A DNA stretch of 64,000 nt from Lysobacter sp. GX 14042 (GCF_021390425.1 NZ_JAJUWY010000004.1:62001-126000); one strand, 5' to 3'; shown: positions 1 to 11,295, numbered from the stretch's first letter. Translations and numbers: made by a program. Notes: a model not told the origin generated them from the sequence alone.

Positions 1-467
1 CCCTGCACGGCATGTTCGCCGGTGACTGGCGCCTGGCGGCGATGGCCTACAACGCCGGCGAGCACCGGATGCTCGGCGTGCTGCGCCGCAACGGGCAGCA
101 GGCGCGCGACGTGCGCCTGGACGAGCTGGAAGGCGTGCCGCGCATGAGCCGGGCCTATGTCTCCAAGCTCCAGGCACTGACCTGCGTGATGCTGGAGGCC
201 CACGACGCCGCCAACTGGCAGGCGGCCATGGACCGGCCGGTGCCGCGGCTGCAGGCGATCGAACTGCCCGGGGACGTGGAGCGGGTGCGCGAGTGGGCCA
301 GCCAGCATGGCCAGGATGCGGCGGGCCTGCGGCGGCTCAACCCGGCCCATGTCGATGGCCGGATCGCGCGCGCTGCCGGGCAGCCCGCCCGCTTGCTGGT
401 CGCCGCCCCGGCGGCGCCCCAGGGCACGGCCGTCAGCCCCGCCGGGGCCGCTGGCGGCTCCCGCTGA
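1..467 (+). CDS. Lytic transglycosylase, C-terminal part (cut by window start)
   Basis: Only the last ~155 residues are inside the window. The visible part carries an AYNAGEHR stretch, which resembles the C-terminal end of an SLT lysozyme-like fold where an Ala-Tyr-Asn-Ala-Gly motif follows the catalytic region. A later segment ([20 protein letters not shown]) looks like a LysM-like or MltD-type tail, followed by an Ala/Pro/Gly-rich end. The likely role is cleavage of peptidoglycan glycan strands in the periplasm. The catalytic Glu and any signal peptide lie upstream of the window, so the subtype (MltD-like is my preference) is inferred. It ends 76 bases before fabI. Confidence 0.7.
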   Translation, partial: LHGMFAGDWRLAAMAYNAGEHRMLGVLRRNGQQARDVRLDELEGVPRMSRAYVSKLQALTCVMLEAHDAANWQAAMDRPVPRLQAIELPGDVERVREWASQHGQDAAGLRRLNPAHVDGRIARAAGQPARLLVAAPAAPQGTAVSPAGAAGGSR

Positions 468-543
468 GCCGCACGCCGGGTACCCGGCTAAACTAGGCGA
501 TTGCGCGGCCATGCCGGCCGCGGATGGACACCGAGGAGCATCC

Positions 544-1341
544 ATGGGTTTCCTGCAAGGCAAGCGTGCACTCATCACCGGCATCGCCAGCGACCGCTCG
601 ATCGCCAGCGGCATCGCCGAGGCGATGCACCGCCAGGGCGCGGAGCTGGCGTTCACCTACCTCAACGACAAGATGCGCCCGCGGGTGGAGAAGGCCGCAG
701 CGGCCTTCGGCAGCGACATCGTGCTGCCGCTGGACGTGACCAGCGACGAGCAGATCGGTGACTGCTTCGAGCAGCTGGGCAAGCGCTGGGACGGCGGCTT
801 CGACATCCTCGTCCACGCGATCGCCTTCGCTCCGCGCGAGGCGATCGAGGGCGAGTTCCTCGACGGGCTGACCCGCGAGAACTGGAACACCGCCCATGAG
901 GTTTCGGCCTACTCGCTGGCCGCGCTGGCCAAGGCCGCGCGCCCGCTGATGGCCGGCCGCAACGGCTCGATCCTGACCCTGAGCTACCTCGGCGCGGTCC
1001 GGGCGTTGCAGAACTACAACGTGATGGGCGTGGCCAAGGCGAGCCTGGAAGCCACCGTGCGTTACCTGGCGCTGAACCTCGGCCCGGAAGGCACCCGCGT
1101 CAATGCGATCTCGGCCGGCCCGATCAAGACCCTCTCGGCGGCCGGCATCGCCAACTTCCGCAAGATGCTGGGCCACTTCGAGTCGCACGCGCCGCTGCGC
1201 CGGACCGTGACCATCGAGGATGTCGGCAACACCGCCGCGTTCCTGTGCTCGGACCTGGCCTCGGGCATCACCGGCGAGGTGACCTACGTCGATTCGGGCT
1301 ACAACATCCTGGGCATGAGCGGCGTCGGCAGCGAAGACTGA
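544..1341 (+). CDS. fabI: Enoyl-[acyl-carrier-protein] reductase (NADH), FabI type
   Basis: FabI reduces trans-2-enoyl-ACP in the last step of each fatty-acid elongation round. The 265-residue product has the family's usual length. Visible features are the dinucleotide-binding start [11 protein letters not shown] (residues 6-16), Tyr148 in LSYLG, and the catalytic Tyr158-x6-Lys165 pair (YNVMGVAK), matching E. coli Tyr146, Tyr156 and Lys163. The C-terminal part has [15 protein letters not shown] and a [16 protein letters not shown] stretch typical of FabI. The ATG at 544 is preceded by GAGGAG, and the ORF extending upstream lacks family similarity. A bidirectional terminator follows. Xanthomonas species are known for using FabV, so FabI here is a small taxonomic pointer. 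Confidence 0.96.
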   Translation: MGFLQGKRALITGIASDRSIASGIAEAMHRQGAELAFTYLNDKMRPRVEKAAAAFGSDIVLPLDVTSDEQIGDCFEQLGKRWDGGFDILVHAIAFAPREAIEGEFLDGLTRENWNTAHEVSAYSLAALAKAARPLMAGRNGSILTLSYLGAVRALQNYNVMGVAKASLEATVRYLALNLGPEGTRVNAISAGPIKTLSAAGIANFRKMLGHFESHAPLRRTVTIEDVGNTAAFLCSDLASGITGEVTYVDSGYNILGMSGVGSED

Positions 1342-1357
1342 CCCCCCCTGCACCCAC

Positions 1358-1388
1358 GAAAAAGCCCGGCCAGGAGCCGGGCTTTTTC
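1358..1388. terminator. Bidirectional intrinsic terminator between fabI and ppiD
   Basis: A perfect 12-bp inverted repeat (GAAAAAGCCCGG / CCGGGCTTTTTC) has a 7-base loop and A and T runs on its two flanks. It can therefore terminate both the plus-strand fabI transcript and the convergent minus-strand ppiD transcript. Confidence 0.92.
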
Positions 1389-1414
1389 ATGCCGGTGGCC
1401 GGGACGGCCGCCGG

Positions 1415-3397
1415 TCACAGGTTCTGTTCGAACACCTCGATCTTGAACCGCGAGCGCAGTGTTTCGACCAGTGCCTGCACATCGTCGATGCCCACGGCCT
1501 GGACCAGTTGGCTGCGCAGGATCTCGGCCTGCTCCGCGGGCACGCTGCCGGCGTCGCCCGGGGTCACCGCATCGACCGTGAACAGCACGATGCCGCCGTC
1601 GTCGAGCACCTGATGGCCGCTGGACAGGGTGTCCTCGGCAGGCGCCGGGGCGGCAAAGATCGCTTCCGACACACCCGGTGCGACCAGCGGGGCGCCACGC
1701 GGCACCTGCGGCACCGATTGCGGGGCGTCCAGGCCCTCGGCCTCGGCCAGCAGCGCAAGGCTGCCCGCCGCGGCGATGCCGGACTCCAGCTCGCGGGCCC
1801 GTTCGCTGGCGGCGTCGTGCAGGCGGCGGGCACGGACGGCCGCCTCCACCTGTCCGCGCACCTCGGCCAGCGGGTGTGGCTGCTCGGGATTGTGCCCGGT
1901 CACCCGCAGCCAGGCATTGCGCCCGGCGCCCAGGCTGATCGGGTCGCTGATCATCCGGTCCTCGATCTGGGCCTCGGAGAACGCGGCGCGGCGGATCGCC
2001 GGCTCGGCGGCCAGGCCTTCGGTCGACTCACGGGTGAACGGGCCGAGGACCTTCACCTGGACCCCGACCGCCTCGGCGGCCGGCTGCAGCGAGGCCGGCG
2101 ACTGCAGCACCGCATCCACGACCTGGCGGCTGAGCTCGTCGAACGCGTTGTCGCGGTCGGCCTGCGCCTGCTCGGCGGCCAGGCGCTCGCGGGCCTGTTC
2201 GAAGCTCTCGCTTTCACCCTGCTGGACCTCGCGCAGCCACAGCACGTGCCAACCGAACTCGGTCCGCACCGGTTCGCTGACTTCTCCGGGCTGCATCGCT
2301 GCAAGGGCGGTATCGATCGCGTCGGGGAAGGTCCCCGGGGTGACCCAGCCCAGGTCGCCGCCCTGCTCGGCCGAACCCGGGTCGTCGCTGCTGGATGCCG
2401 CCAGCGCGGCGAAGTCGGCCCCGTCGGCGCTGGCCTGGGCGGCGAGCCCGGCCGCTTCGTCGCGCGCCGCCTGCACGGCGTCCTCGCCGGCTCCCTCGGG
2501 GACCTCGACCAGAATATGCGAGACCAGCCGCTGGGCCTGCTCTCCCTGGCGCTCGGCCTGCGCGGCGAAGCGCTGCCGCAGGGTCGCCTCGTCGGCCGGC
2601 GGCGGTTCCGGCAATGCCTCGGCGTCGACCACGATGTACTCGATGGTGACGTTCTCGGGAGCGCGGTAATCGTCCGGATGCGCGTCGTACCAGGCCTGCA
2701 GCGCCTCATCGGCCACCGGCTGCGCGGCCGATTCACCGTCGGCCGGCACCAGCAGCATGCTCACGTCACGACGCTCGCCCAGCAACTGCACCACCCGCTC
2801 CAGCTCACCGGCGGTGACGAACTCGCTGCCGGCCAGCGCCCCGGCCAGCAGGGACTGCTCCAGGCTCTGGCGGATCACCTGCTCGAACTGGCGCGGCGAT
2901 TGCGGGGGGATCTGCGATGACAGCGCCAGGCGGTAGCGCTGCGGATCGAAACGGCCGTCGACCTGGAACGCCGGGATCCCCTGGATGGTGTCGCGGACCA
3001 GGGCGTCACCCACCCGCAGGCCGGCCTGTCGGGCGGCAATCGCCTGCACGCGCTCGTCGACCAGCCCGCCCAACACCTGCACACGGCTGGGCAGCGCCTC
3101 GAAGGTACGTGCGTCGAAGCCCTCGCCTTCGACCTCGCGCCGCTGCTGGCGCACCTGGTCGAAGCGCTCGCGGAACTCGTCCAGGCTGATCTCGTCCTCC
3201 TGCCAGAGCATGGAGGCGGGCCAGAACGAAGGCGCCGAGTTCCACCAGGAAGGCGGCGCCTTGACCACGGCGGCAGTGTTGCCCGCGCCGCCGACCATGT
3301 ACTGCTCCAGGCCGAAGAAGGCGAAAGGGATGATCAGCAGGCCGACAATCGCGGTAGCGATCCAGCCGGTCGTCTTGTCGCGGAGTTTTTGCAGCAT
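1415..3397 (-). CDS. ppiD: Periplasmic folding chaperone PpiD (parvulin-type PPIase family)
   Basis: The 660-residue protein starts with a short cytosolic tail and one membrane anchor (about residues 12-32, WIATAIVGLLIIPFAFFGLE), then a long periplasmic part. Residues ~40-200 form a SurA-N/trigger-factor-like chaperone region. A PpiC rotamase domain lies at about residues 275-375 (RLVSHILVEV through TEFGWHVLWL), followed by a C-terminal chaperone half. PpiD is known to sit at the SecYEG exit and assist folding of secreted proteins. It closes the tig-clpPX-lon-hupB block in the same order as in E. coli, with two tRNA-Asp genes and tRNA-Val between hupB and ppiD. The prolyl-isomerase activity of this family is often weak. 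Confidence 0.93.
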   Translation of the reverse strand: MLQKLRDKTTGWIATAIVGLLIIPFAFFGLEQYMVGGAGNTAAVVKAPPSWWNSAPSFWPASMLWQEDEISLDEFRERFDQVRQQRREVEGEGFDARTFEALPSRVQVLGGLVDERVQAIAARQAGLRVGDALVRDTIQGIPAFQVDGRFDPQRYRLALSSQIPPQSPRQFEQVIRQSLEQSLLAGALAGSEFVTAGELERVVQLLGERRDVSMLLVPADGESAAQPVADEALQAWYDAHPDDYRAPENVTIEYIVVDAEALPEPPPADEATLRQRFAAQAERQGEQAQRLVSHILVEVPEGAGEDAVQAARDEAAGLAAQASADGADFAALAASSSDDPGSAEQGGDLGWVTPGTFPDAIDTALAAMQPGEVSEPVRTEFGWHVLWLREVQQGESESFEQARERLAAEQAQADRDNAFDELSRQVVDAVLQSPASLQPAAEAVGVQVKVLGPFTRESTEGLAAEPAIRRAAFSEAQIEDRMISDPISLGAGRNAWLRVTGHNPEQPHPLAEVRGQVEAAVRARRLHDAASERARELESGIAAAGSLALLAEAEGLDAPQSVPQVPRGAPLVAPGVSEAIFAAPAPAEDTLSSGHQVLDDGGIVLFTVDAVTPGDAGSVPAEQAEILRSQLVQAVGIDDVQALVETLRSRFKIEVFEQNL

Positions 3398-3483
3398 GTT
3401 CGGTCGGGTCGGCGATGTAAGCCGCCCAGTTTACCCGTTCGTCATCCACTCCGGGCCCTGCCGGAAGACCGACTGGGGGCCCA

Positions 3484-3512
3484 AAGAAAAAGGACGCCCG
3501 GTCGGGCGTCCT
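3484..3512 (-). terminator. Terminator downstream of the tRNA-Asp genes
   Basis: A perfect 10-bp inverted repeat (AGGACGCCCG / CGGGCGTCCT, 3491-3512) is followed on the minus strand by T5-C-T3. It lies directly downstream of the second minus-strand tRNA-Asp and upstream of ppiD, so it ends the tRNA transcript. Confidence 0.88.
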
Positions 3513-3521
3513 TTTCAGGGA

Positions 3522-3598
3522 TGGCGGAGCGGACGGGACTCGAACCCGCGACCTCCGGCGTGACAGGCCAGCATTCTAACCAACTGAACTACCGCTCC
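3522..3598 (-). tRNA. tRNA-Asp (GTC), copy nearer ppiD
   Basis: 77 nt including encoded CCA. The acceptor stem is GGAGCGG/CCGCTCC, the anticodon loop is CTGTCAC (GTC), and the T arm is GCGGGTTCGAGTCCCGT. It is the same as the second copy at 3687-3763 over its full length. Confidence 0.97.
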
Positions 3599-3649
3599 GC
3601 GCTTGAACCACTACCGTGCAGGCAATGCACGGCTCTCTCACTTATATGT

Positions 3650-3678
3650 CGAAGGCGCCGGCAGGACCGGCGCCTTCG
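3650..3678. other. Strong hairpin between the two tRNA-Asp genes
   Basis: A perfect 12-bp inverted repeat (CGAAGGCGCCGG / CCGGCGCCTTCG) with a 5-base loop sits in the spacer of the tandem tRNAs. There is no clear T run on either side, so it is either a processing structure or an inefficient terminator rather than a textbook one. Confidence 0.7.
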
Positions 3679-3686
3679 GGTGAAAC

Positions 3687-3763
3687 TGGCGGAGCGGACG
3701 GGACTCGAACCCGCGACCTCCGGCGTGACAGGCCAGCATTCTAACCAACTGAACTACCGCTCC
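3687..3763 (-). tRNA. tRNA-Asp (GTC), copy nearer hupB
   Basis: 77 nt with encoded CCA, anticodon GTC in loop CTGTCAC. It is identical to the copy at 3522-3598 and the spacer between them is 88 bases, so this is a tandem duplication of the gene. Confidence 0.97.
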
Positions 3764-3793
3764 GCGCCTTGAAACCTTTGCCCTGCCTGGTGC

Positions 3794-3868
3794 TGGTGGG
3801 TGCTGAGGGTTTCGAACCCCCGACCCTCTCCTTGTAAGGGAGACGCTCTACCACTGAGCTAAGCACCC
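3794..3868 (-). tRNA. tRNA-Val (TAC)
   Basis: 75 nt with encoded CCA. The acceptor stem is GGGTGCT/AGCACCC and the anticodon loop CTTACAA carries TAC. It lies between hupB and the two tRNA-Asp genes in the same direction. Confidence 0.97.
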
Positions 3869-3873
3869 AGATC

Positions 3874-3896
3874 CTGGATCCCGCTTCTGGATCCAG
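3874..3896. other. Hairpin between hupB and tRNA-Val
   Basis: An 8-bp perfect inverted repeat (CTGGATCC / GGATCCAG) with a 7-base loop follows the hupB stop on the minus strand. There is no strong T tract. It may protect the hupB mRNA end or separate it from the tRNA transcript. Confidence 0.55.
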
Positions 3897-3944
3897 TTGC
3901 TGGACCGGCCCTGCGATCTGCTGCGGCGCCGGTGGGCGAGCCGC

Positions 3945-4217
3945 TTAGTTTACAGCGTCTTTCAGCGCCTTGCCAGCCTTGAACGACGGATTCTTCGAGG
4001 CGTTGATCTTGATGGCCTCGCCGGTCTTCGGGTTGCGGCCCTGGCGAGCGGCGCGCTCACGCACCTCGAAGGTGCCGAAACCGACCAGGGTGACGTTCTC
4101 ACCCTTCTTCAGTGCGGCGGTGATGGTACCGACCACCGCGTCGACGGCGCGGGCGGCGTCAGCCCGGGACAGCTCCGAAGCGTCGGCGACGGCGGACACA
4201 AACTCAGCCTTGTTCAT
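3945..4217 (-). CDS. hupB: DNA-binding protein HU-beta
   Basis: A 90-residue histone-like protein of exactly the family length. It begins [14 protein letters not shown] and contains the dimerisation core [16 protein letters not shown] and the DNA-clasping arm signature [12 protein letters not shown] around residues 59-70. HU bends and wraps DNA and shapes the nucleoid. The ATG at 4217 is chosen because GGAG lies 9 bases upstream and every HU starts here; longer in-frame extensions have no family similarity. It lies directly downstream of lon, as in many gammaproteobacteria, and has its own promoter (4350-4378). Confidence 0.97.
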   Translation of the reverse strand: MNKAEFVSAVADASELSRADAARAVDAVVGTITAALKKGENVTLVGFGTFEVRERAARQGRNPKTGEAIKINASKNPSFKAGKALKDAVN

Positions 4218-4267
4218 TCGATAGGACTCCCTGTGCGGATCTTTCCGCATTTGCTCTGAGAACCGGT

Positions 4268-4287
4268 GCCTTCCGCGTGCGGAAGGC
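4268..4287. other. Palindrome in the hupB leader
   Basis: A 9-bp perfect inverted repeat (GCCTTCCGC / GCGGAAGGC) with a 2-base spacer lies in the predicted hupB 5' leader, about 50 bases before the start codon. It could be a leader hairpin or a protein-binding site; nothing in the sequence decides between these. Confidence 0.45.
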
Positions 4288-4349
4288 AACCGAGCGGCGT
4301 TGCCGCGGCACTCCACCCCCTACTGAAGCCCGAGCGCGCGGTGCCGCTC

Positions 4350-4378
4350 GTTATACCAGCGAGGCAGGGCCTGCGCAA
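4350..4378 (-). promoter_or_regulatory. Predicted sigma-70 promoter of hupB
   Basis: On the minus strand TTGCGC (4373-4378) is separated by 17 bases from TATAAC (4350-4355). Both boxes fit the housekeeping consensus and the spacing is optimal. It lies between lon and hupB and gives a leader of about 125 bases. Confidence 0.7.
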
Positions 4379-4436
4379 GCTGAAAGCAAGCAACGACGGG
4401 GCTTTGCGCGTGACCGGTTGCGTCGCAATTGCGCGT

Positions 4437-6872
<2,436 letters not shown>

Positions 6873-6959
6873 TGGAAGGCTCCGGCAATGCATCGGGGCG
6901 GCGGATGGCGCCGGCCACGGGAATTCGGCTGCACCTCCCATCGGGAGGGCTCTGCAGGG

Positions 6960-6986
6960 TTATGGGGGCGTGCGGATTCGTTGCAA
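6960..6986 (-). promoter_or_regulatory. Candidate heat-shock (sigma-32-like) promoter of lon
   Basis: Read on the minus strand, TTGCAA (6981-6986) is followed after 13 bases by CCCCATAA (6960-6967). The CCCCAT -10 is the hallmark of RpoH promoters and the short spacer fits; the -35 is only a partial match to CTTGAAA. lon is a classic RpoH target, which supports the reading. Confidence 0.5.
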
Positions 6987-7020
6987 CCCACCTTGCCCCG
7001 GGCCGGCCCGCCAGGCCCTG

Positions 7021-7056
7021 AAAGCAGTCAGCCGCCTGCGGGGACAGGCGGCTGAC
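7021..7056 (-). terminator. Probable terminator of the clpP-clpX transcript
   Basis: A perfect 12-bp inverted repeat (GTCAGCCGCCTG / CAGGCGGCTGAC, 7027-7056) with a 6-base loop lies 31 bases past the clpX stop. On the minus strand it is followed by TGCTTT, a weak U tract. Confidence 0.7.
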
Positions 7057-7087
7057 GGGCAACTCCAAGGTGGGCGTGCCGCCCGGC

Positions 7088-8380
7088 TCAGTCGCCGGCG
7101 GCCGCCTTCTGCGGGCTGGCGGGCGGCGCCTGGTAGATCAGGTAGGGCTCGCTCTTGTGGTCGATCACCGATTCGTCGACCACCACCTTGCTGACGTTCT
7201 CCAGCGACGGCAGCTCGTACATCGTATCCAGCAGCACCGACTCGACGATGGTCCGCAGGCCGCGGGCACCGGTCTTGCGCTTGATCGCCTTGCGGGCGAT
7301 CGCGGCGAGCGCGTCGGGGCGGAACTCCAGTTCCACGCCTTCCATCTCGAACAGCTTGCGGAACTGCTTGGTGATCGCGTTCTTCGGCTCGGTCAGGATC
7401 CTGACCAGCGCCTCCTCGTCGAGCTCCTCCAGCGTGGCGACCACCGGCAGGCGGCCCACGAACTCGGGAATCAGGCCGAACTTGACCAGGTCCTCCGGCT
7501 CCACCTGGGCCAGCACCTTGCCCACCTCGGCCTTGCGCTCGCCGCTCTTGACCTTGGCGCCGAACCCAATGCCGCCGGCCTCGGTGCTGCGCTTGGCGAT
7601 GAGCTTGTCCAGCCCGGCGAACGCGCCACCGACGATGAACAGGATGTTGCGGGTGTCGACCTGCAGGAACTCCTGCTGCGGGTGCTTGCGCCCGCCCTGC
7701 GGCGGCACGCTGGCCAGGGTGCCCTCGATGAGCTTGAGCAGCGCCTGCTGCACGCCCTCGCCGGACACGTCGCGGGTGATCGAGGGGTTGTCGGACTTGC
7801 GCGAGATCTTGTCGATCTCGTCGATATAGACGATGCCCTGCTGCGCCTTGTCGACGTCGTAGTCGCACTTCTGCAGCAGCTTCTGGATGATGTTCTCCAC
7901 GTCCTCGCCGACGTAGCCGGCCTCGGTCAGCGTGGTCGCATCGGCCATGGTGAAGGGCACGTTGAGCATGCGCGCCAGGGTCTCGGCCAGCAGGGTCTTG
8001 CCCGAACCGGTCGGACCGACCAGCAGGATGTTGGACTTGGCCAGCTCGATGTCATCGCTCTTCTGGCGGCTCTCGATGCGCTTGTAGTGGTTGTACACCG
8101 CGACCGAGAGGGTCTTCTTGGCCCGCTGCTGGCCGATCACGTACTGGTCCAGCACGTCCATGATCTCGCGTGGCTTGGGCAACTGGCTGCGCCCGGACTG
8201 GCCCTTCTCCTCGAGTTCCTCGCGGATGATGTCGTTGCACAGCTCGACGCATTCGTCGCAGATGAACACGCTCGGGCCGGCAATCAGCTTGCGCACCTCG
8301 TGCTGGCTCTTTCCGCAGAAGGAGCAGTAGAGGATCTTGCTGCTGTCGCCGGTGCTGCGGCCCTGTCGGTCGTCGGTCAT
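7088..8380 (-). CDS. clpX: ATP-dependent Clp protease ATP-binding subunit ClpX
   Basis: A 430-residue AAA+ unfoldase that feeds substrates to ClpP. The N-terminal zinc-binding domain has four cysteines at residues 19, 22, 41 and 44. The Walker A box GPTGSGKT is at 122-129, followed by the pore loop in AGYVGEDVE and Walker [12 protein letters not shown]. An IGF-type ClpP-docking loop appears as GGIGFGAKV, where Ile-Gly-Phe is conserved. It lies 148 bases downstream of clpP on the same strand, and is followed by a hairpin terminator before lon. Confidence 0.98.
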   Translation of the reverse strand: MTDDRQGRSTGDSSKILYCSFCGKSQHEVRKLIAGPSVFICDECVELCNDIIREELEEKGQSGRSQLPKPREIMDVLDQYVIGQQRAKKTLSVAVYNHYKRIESRQKSDDIELAKSNILLVGPTGSGKTLLAETLARMLNVPFTMADATTLTEAGYVGEDVENIIQKLLQKCDYDVDKAQQGIVYIDEIDKISRKSDNPSITRDVSGEGVQQALLKLIEGTLASVPPQGGRKHPQQEFLQVDTRNILFIVGGAFAGLDKLIAKRSTEAGGIGFGAKVKSGERKAEVGKVLAQVEPEDLVKFGLIPEFVGRLPVVATLEELDEEALVRILTEPKNAITKQFRKLFEMEGVELEFRPDALAAIARKAIKRKTGARGLRTIVESVLLDTMYELPSLENVSKVVVDESVIDHKSEPYLIYQAPPASPQKAAAGD

Positions 8381-8528
8381 TCGGTTGCCTGATGTTCAGC
8401 TCTCGGGGGCGCGCGGGGCGCGTCCCAGGGTGTCGCGGGCCGAGAATAGCACAGCGTCCGCGCCCGTCCCGGGACGCCGCGGCGGCTGCTATTTTCTTTT
8501 CGGATCAAGTAGTTGCGGAAGATTCCGG

Positions 8529-9155
8529 TCACCCGGCCTGGATCGTGTCGTCCGGACGGCGCTCCAGCACCTCGTCGACCAGGCCGTACTCGCGTGCGGC
8601 CGCCGCGCTCTTGAAGTTGTCGCGCTCGGTGTCGCGGGCGATGGTTTCCAGCGCCTGGCCGGTGTGGCTGGCCAGCACCTCGTTGAGGCGCTGCTTGAGG
8701 GCGAGGATCTCGCGGGCGTGGATCTCGATGTCGCTGGCCTGGCCCTGGAACCCGCCCAGCGGCTGGTGGATCATCACCCGCGAGTTCGGCAGAGCGTAGC
8801 GCTTGCCCTTGGCCCCCGCCGCCAGCAGCAGCGCGCCCATGGAGGCGGCCTGGCCGACGCAGATGGTGCTCACGTCCGGGCGGATGTACTGCATGGTGTC
8901 GTAGATCGCCATGCCGGCGGTGACCACGCCACCGGGCGAGTTGATGTAGAGGCTGATGTCCTTTTCGGGGTTCTCGGCTTCCAGGAACAGCATCTGGGCG
9001 ACGATCACGTTGGCCACCGCGTCGTTGACCGGGCCGACCAGGAAGATCACCCGCTCCTTCAGCAGGCGCGAATAGATGTCGTACGCGCGCTCGCCGCGGC
9101 TGGTCTGCTCGACCACCATCGGAACGAGGTTGAGGGCTCGGGTCTGGTTGTCCAT
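8529..9155 (-). CDS. clpP: ATP-dependent Clp protease proteolytic subunit ClpP
   Basis: A 208-residue serine peptidase that forms the tetradecameric barrel. The catalytic triad can be read as Ser105 (GQAASMGA), His130 (MIHQP) and Asp179 (TERDN), with the usual spacing. The N-terminus ([26 protein letters not shown]) matches the propeptide and axial-loop region of the family. It lies between tig and clpX, the conserved enterobacterial order, so co-expression with both is likely. Two tandem hairpins separate it from tig. Confidence 0.98.
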   Translation of the reverse strand: MDNQTRALNLVPMVVEQTSRGERAYDIYSRLLKERVIFLVGPVNDAVANVIVAQMLFLEAENPEKDISLYINSPGGVVTAGMAIYDTMQYIRPDVSTICVGQAASMGALLLAAGAKGKRYALPNSRVMIHQPLGGFQGQASDIEIHAREILALKQRLNEVLASHTGQALETIARDTERDNFKSAAAAREYGLVDEVLERRPDDTIQAG

Positions 9156-9211
9156 CGGGTCTGGGCCTGCAGGTACGTTTGTGTCTGGCCGGCCAATCTG
9201 GGGCCATTCGC

Positions 9212-9260
9212 CCCGGGCCGCAAGGCCCGGGCAAGGCTGCCGGCGACGGGCGCCGGCAGC
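9212..9260 (-). terminator. Two tandem hairpins between tig and clpP
   Basis: First, a 10-bp perfect stem (GCTGCCGGCG / CGCCGGCAGC, 9236-9260) begins 15 bases past the tig stop. A second 8-bp stem (CCCGGGCC / GGCCCGGG, 9212-9231) follows with a 4-base loop. Neither has a proper U tract, so they may attenuate tig read-through into clpP or stabilise the tig 3' end. Confidence 0.5.
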
Positions 9261-9274
9261 GGTTCAGCGGTGCC

Positions 9275-10573
9275 TTACTGGCGGATCGCCTCGGCGAACG
9301 GCAGCGGCTGGTCGGTGTGGCTGGCGCGCTCGGCGATCCAGTCGATCGCCTGCTCCTCCATGACCCGGCCACGCAGCCCCTGCATCAGCTGCGGATCCTG
9401 GCGGTACAGTTCGATGACCTGCTGCGGCTCCTCGTAGGTGGAGGCGATCAGGTTGAGGGTCTCGTCGACCCGCGCCGGGTCCAGGCGCAGCTCGTTGCGG
9501 CGGGCGACCTCGCCCACCAGCAGGCCCACCAGCACGCGCTGGCGGGCAGCCTCCATGAACTGCTCATGGGCGTTGTCCGGCAACTGCGACGGGCGGCCCT
9601 GGCGACGCGCCTGCTCGGCGGCCTGGAAGGCCATGTTGCGGGCCTCGGACTCGACCAGCTTCGGCGGCATCGCCACCGAACCGTAGGCGGCGGCCAGCTT
9701 CTCGCTGACCTCGCGGCGCAGGCGGGCCATCAGCGCGCCCTTGAGCTCGCGCTCCAGGTTGGTCCGGATGTCCTTGCGGAACTGCTCCGGGTCACCACTG
9801 CGCACGCCGAAGCTCCTGATGAACTCCGCATCGACCTCGGGCAGCACCGGCTCGGACACCTTCACCACCTTCAGGTGGACCTGGGCGGTCTTGCCGGCGA
9901 ACTGCGGAACGCGCCAGTCGGCCGGGAACCCGACCTCGACCTGCTTCTCCTCGCCCGCCTTCATGCCCTCCAGCGCGGACTCCAGCGCCGGCAGCATCGA
10001 CCCGGAACCGACCACGCTGGTGCCGCGCTCGGTGCCTTCGGCGGGGACGCGCTCGTCGCCGACCTGCGCCCAGTTCTCCAGCTCGACCGCGTCGCCTTCC
10101 AGCGCGCCACGCTCGACCACGTCCCAGCTCCGGCGCTGCGCGCGCAGGTTCTCGATCATGGTGTCGATGTCGGCGTCGGTGACCTCGGAGGTGTGGCGCA
10201 CCACCTCGAGCTTCGATACGTCGATCTCGCCGAAATCCGGGACCAGCTCGAAGGTGGCGACGTACTGCGCCTCGTCGTCGGCGTCGCTGGCCGGCCTGAG
10301 GTCCGGGTTGCCGGCGATCTGCAGCTCGTTGGCGCGCACCGCCTCGTTGAAGGACTCGCGCACCAGCTGCTCGCGCACTTCCTGGCGGACCTGCCTGCCG
10401 AAGCGCTGCTCGATCACGCTGCGCGGCACCTTGCCGGGACGGAAGCCCTTGAGCCGGGTGGTCCTGGCGATCTCGCCCAGGCGCTGGTCGACCTGGCCCT
10501 TCAACCGGTCGGCCGGGAGACTGAAGGTCAGGCGGCGTTCGTGGTCACCGAGCGATTCGACCGTGGCTTGCAT
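9275..10573 (-). CDS. tig: Trigger factor, ribosome-associated chaperone and PPIase
   Basis: The 432-residue product has exactly the length of E. coli trigger factor. The N-terminal domain contains the ribosome-docking signature as [17 protein letters not shown] (about residues 44-60). A central FKBP-like domain follows (about 150-240), with a helical C-terminal chaperone region. It binds near the nascent-chain exit and shields emerging proteins. The ATG at 10573 is chosen because the family starts MQATVES-like there and the upstream in-frame extension is unrelated. It heads the tig-clpP-clpX-lon-hupB-ppiD series, downstream of tRNA-Leu. Confidence 0.97.
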   Translation of the reverse strand: MQATVESLGDHERRLTFSLPADRLKGQVDQRLGEIARTTRLKGFRPGKVPRSVIEQRFGRQVRQEVREQLVRESFNEAVRANELQIAGNPDLRPASDADDEAQYVATFELVPDFGEIDVSKLEVVRHTSEVTDADIDTMIENLRAQRRSWDVVERGALEGDAVELENWAQVGDERVPAEGTERGTSVVGSGSMLPALESALEGMKAGEEKQVEVGFPADWRVPQFAGKTAQVHLKVVKVSEPVLPEVDAEFIRSFGVRSGDPEQFRKDIRTNLERELKGALMARLRREVSEKLAAAYGSVAMPPKLVESEARNMAFQAAEQARRQGRPSQLPDNAHEQFMEAARQRVLVGLLVGEVARRNELRLDPARVDETLNLIASTYEEPQQVIELYRQDPQLMQGLRGRVMEEQAIDWIAERASHTDQPLPFAEAIRQ

Positions 10574-10773
10574 ATCGACTCCTGCCGCCACGGCTCGGGG
10601 CCGCGGCACGATTGTGTTGTCTGGGATTGGGTGGATCCGGGGGCCAACCAGGCTCCCGGGATGCCGCGCAGGCAGGCGTTGGGGTCCCGCGCCCGGCGAA
10701 CGGCATAGTTTGGCGCAATCGGGGCAGCGCCGCCAGAGCCGCGGCGGCACGGCGCGGGCGCGCCCCAGGCGGA

Positions 10774-10860
10774 TGGTGCGAAAGGGGGGACTCGAACCCC
10801 CACGAGGTCACCCTCACCGGCACCTAAAGCCGGGGCGTCTACCAGTTCCGCCACTTTCGC
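10774..10860 (-). tRNA. tRNA-Leu (TAG)
   Basis: 87 nt with encoded CCA and a long class II variable arm. The acceptor stem is GCGAAAG/CTTTCGC and the anticodon loop TTTAGGT carries TAG. It lies on the minus strand 200 bases upstream of tig. A TAGAAT -10-like box lies at 10883-10888, but no good -35 is visible. Confidence 0.96.
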
Positions 10861-10925
10861 GCGATGGCCGTGCGCAGGCGTGATTCTAGGCCGGCCGTGC
10901 CCGTGCCGCCACGTGCGGCAAGAAA

Positions 10926-10954
10926 AAGGCCCCTGACAACCTGTCAGGGGCCTT
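10926..10954 (-). terminator. Terminator of the Pro-Arg-His-Lys tRNA operon
   Basis: A perfect 13-bp stem (AAGGCCCCTGACA / TGTCAGGGGCCTT) with a 3-base loop is followed on the minus strand by additional T residues. It lies 6 bases past the tRNA-Lys gene. Confidence 0.9.
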
Positions 10955-10959
10955 CGGTT

Positions 10960-11035
<76 letters not shown>

Positions 11036-11094
11036 GGGCTGCAAATTGTAACAGGCACCCCGCCCTGGGAAGCAATACCTGCGCTGAAGAAAAA

Positions 11095-11172
11095 TGGGGT
11101 GGATGAGGGGATTCGAACCCCCGACCACTGGAATCACAATCCAGTACTCTAACCAACTGAGCTACATCCACC
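11095..11172 (-). tRNA. tRNA-His (GTG)
   Basis: The anticodon loop TTGTGAT carries GTG. The extra 5' G (position -1) opposite the C discriminator, typical of tRNA-His, is encoded. CCA is encoded at 11095-11097. Confidence 0.96.
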
Positions 11173-11197
11173 ACGGGTGTCGCATTCTCGCATGGAC

Positions 11198-11274
11198 TGG
11201 CGCGCCCGGCAGGACTCGAACCTGCAACCACCGGCTTAGAAGGCCGGTGCTCTATCCGGTTGAGCTACGGGCGC
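11198..11274 (-). tRNA. tRNA-Arg (TCT)
   Basis: 77 nt with encoded CCA; acceptor stem GCGCCCG/CGGGCGC and anticodon loop CTTCTAA, giving TCT (AGA codon). Confidence 0.96.
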
Positions 11275-11295
11275 CTGTGTCTGCGACCTGCCGGA

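Noticed and set aside
3389-3772. A plus-strand frame with a duplicated peptide repeat across the tRNA-Asp genes
   Set aside because: The repeated peptide is the translation of the two identical tRNA genes on the other strand.
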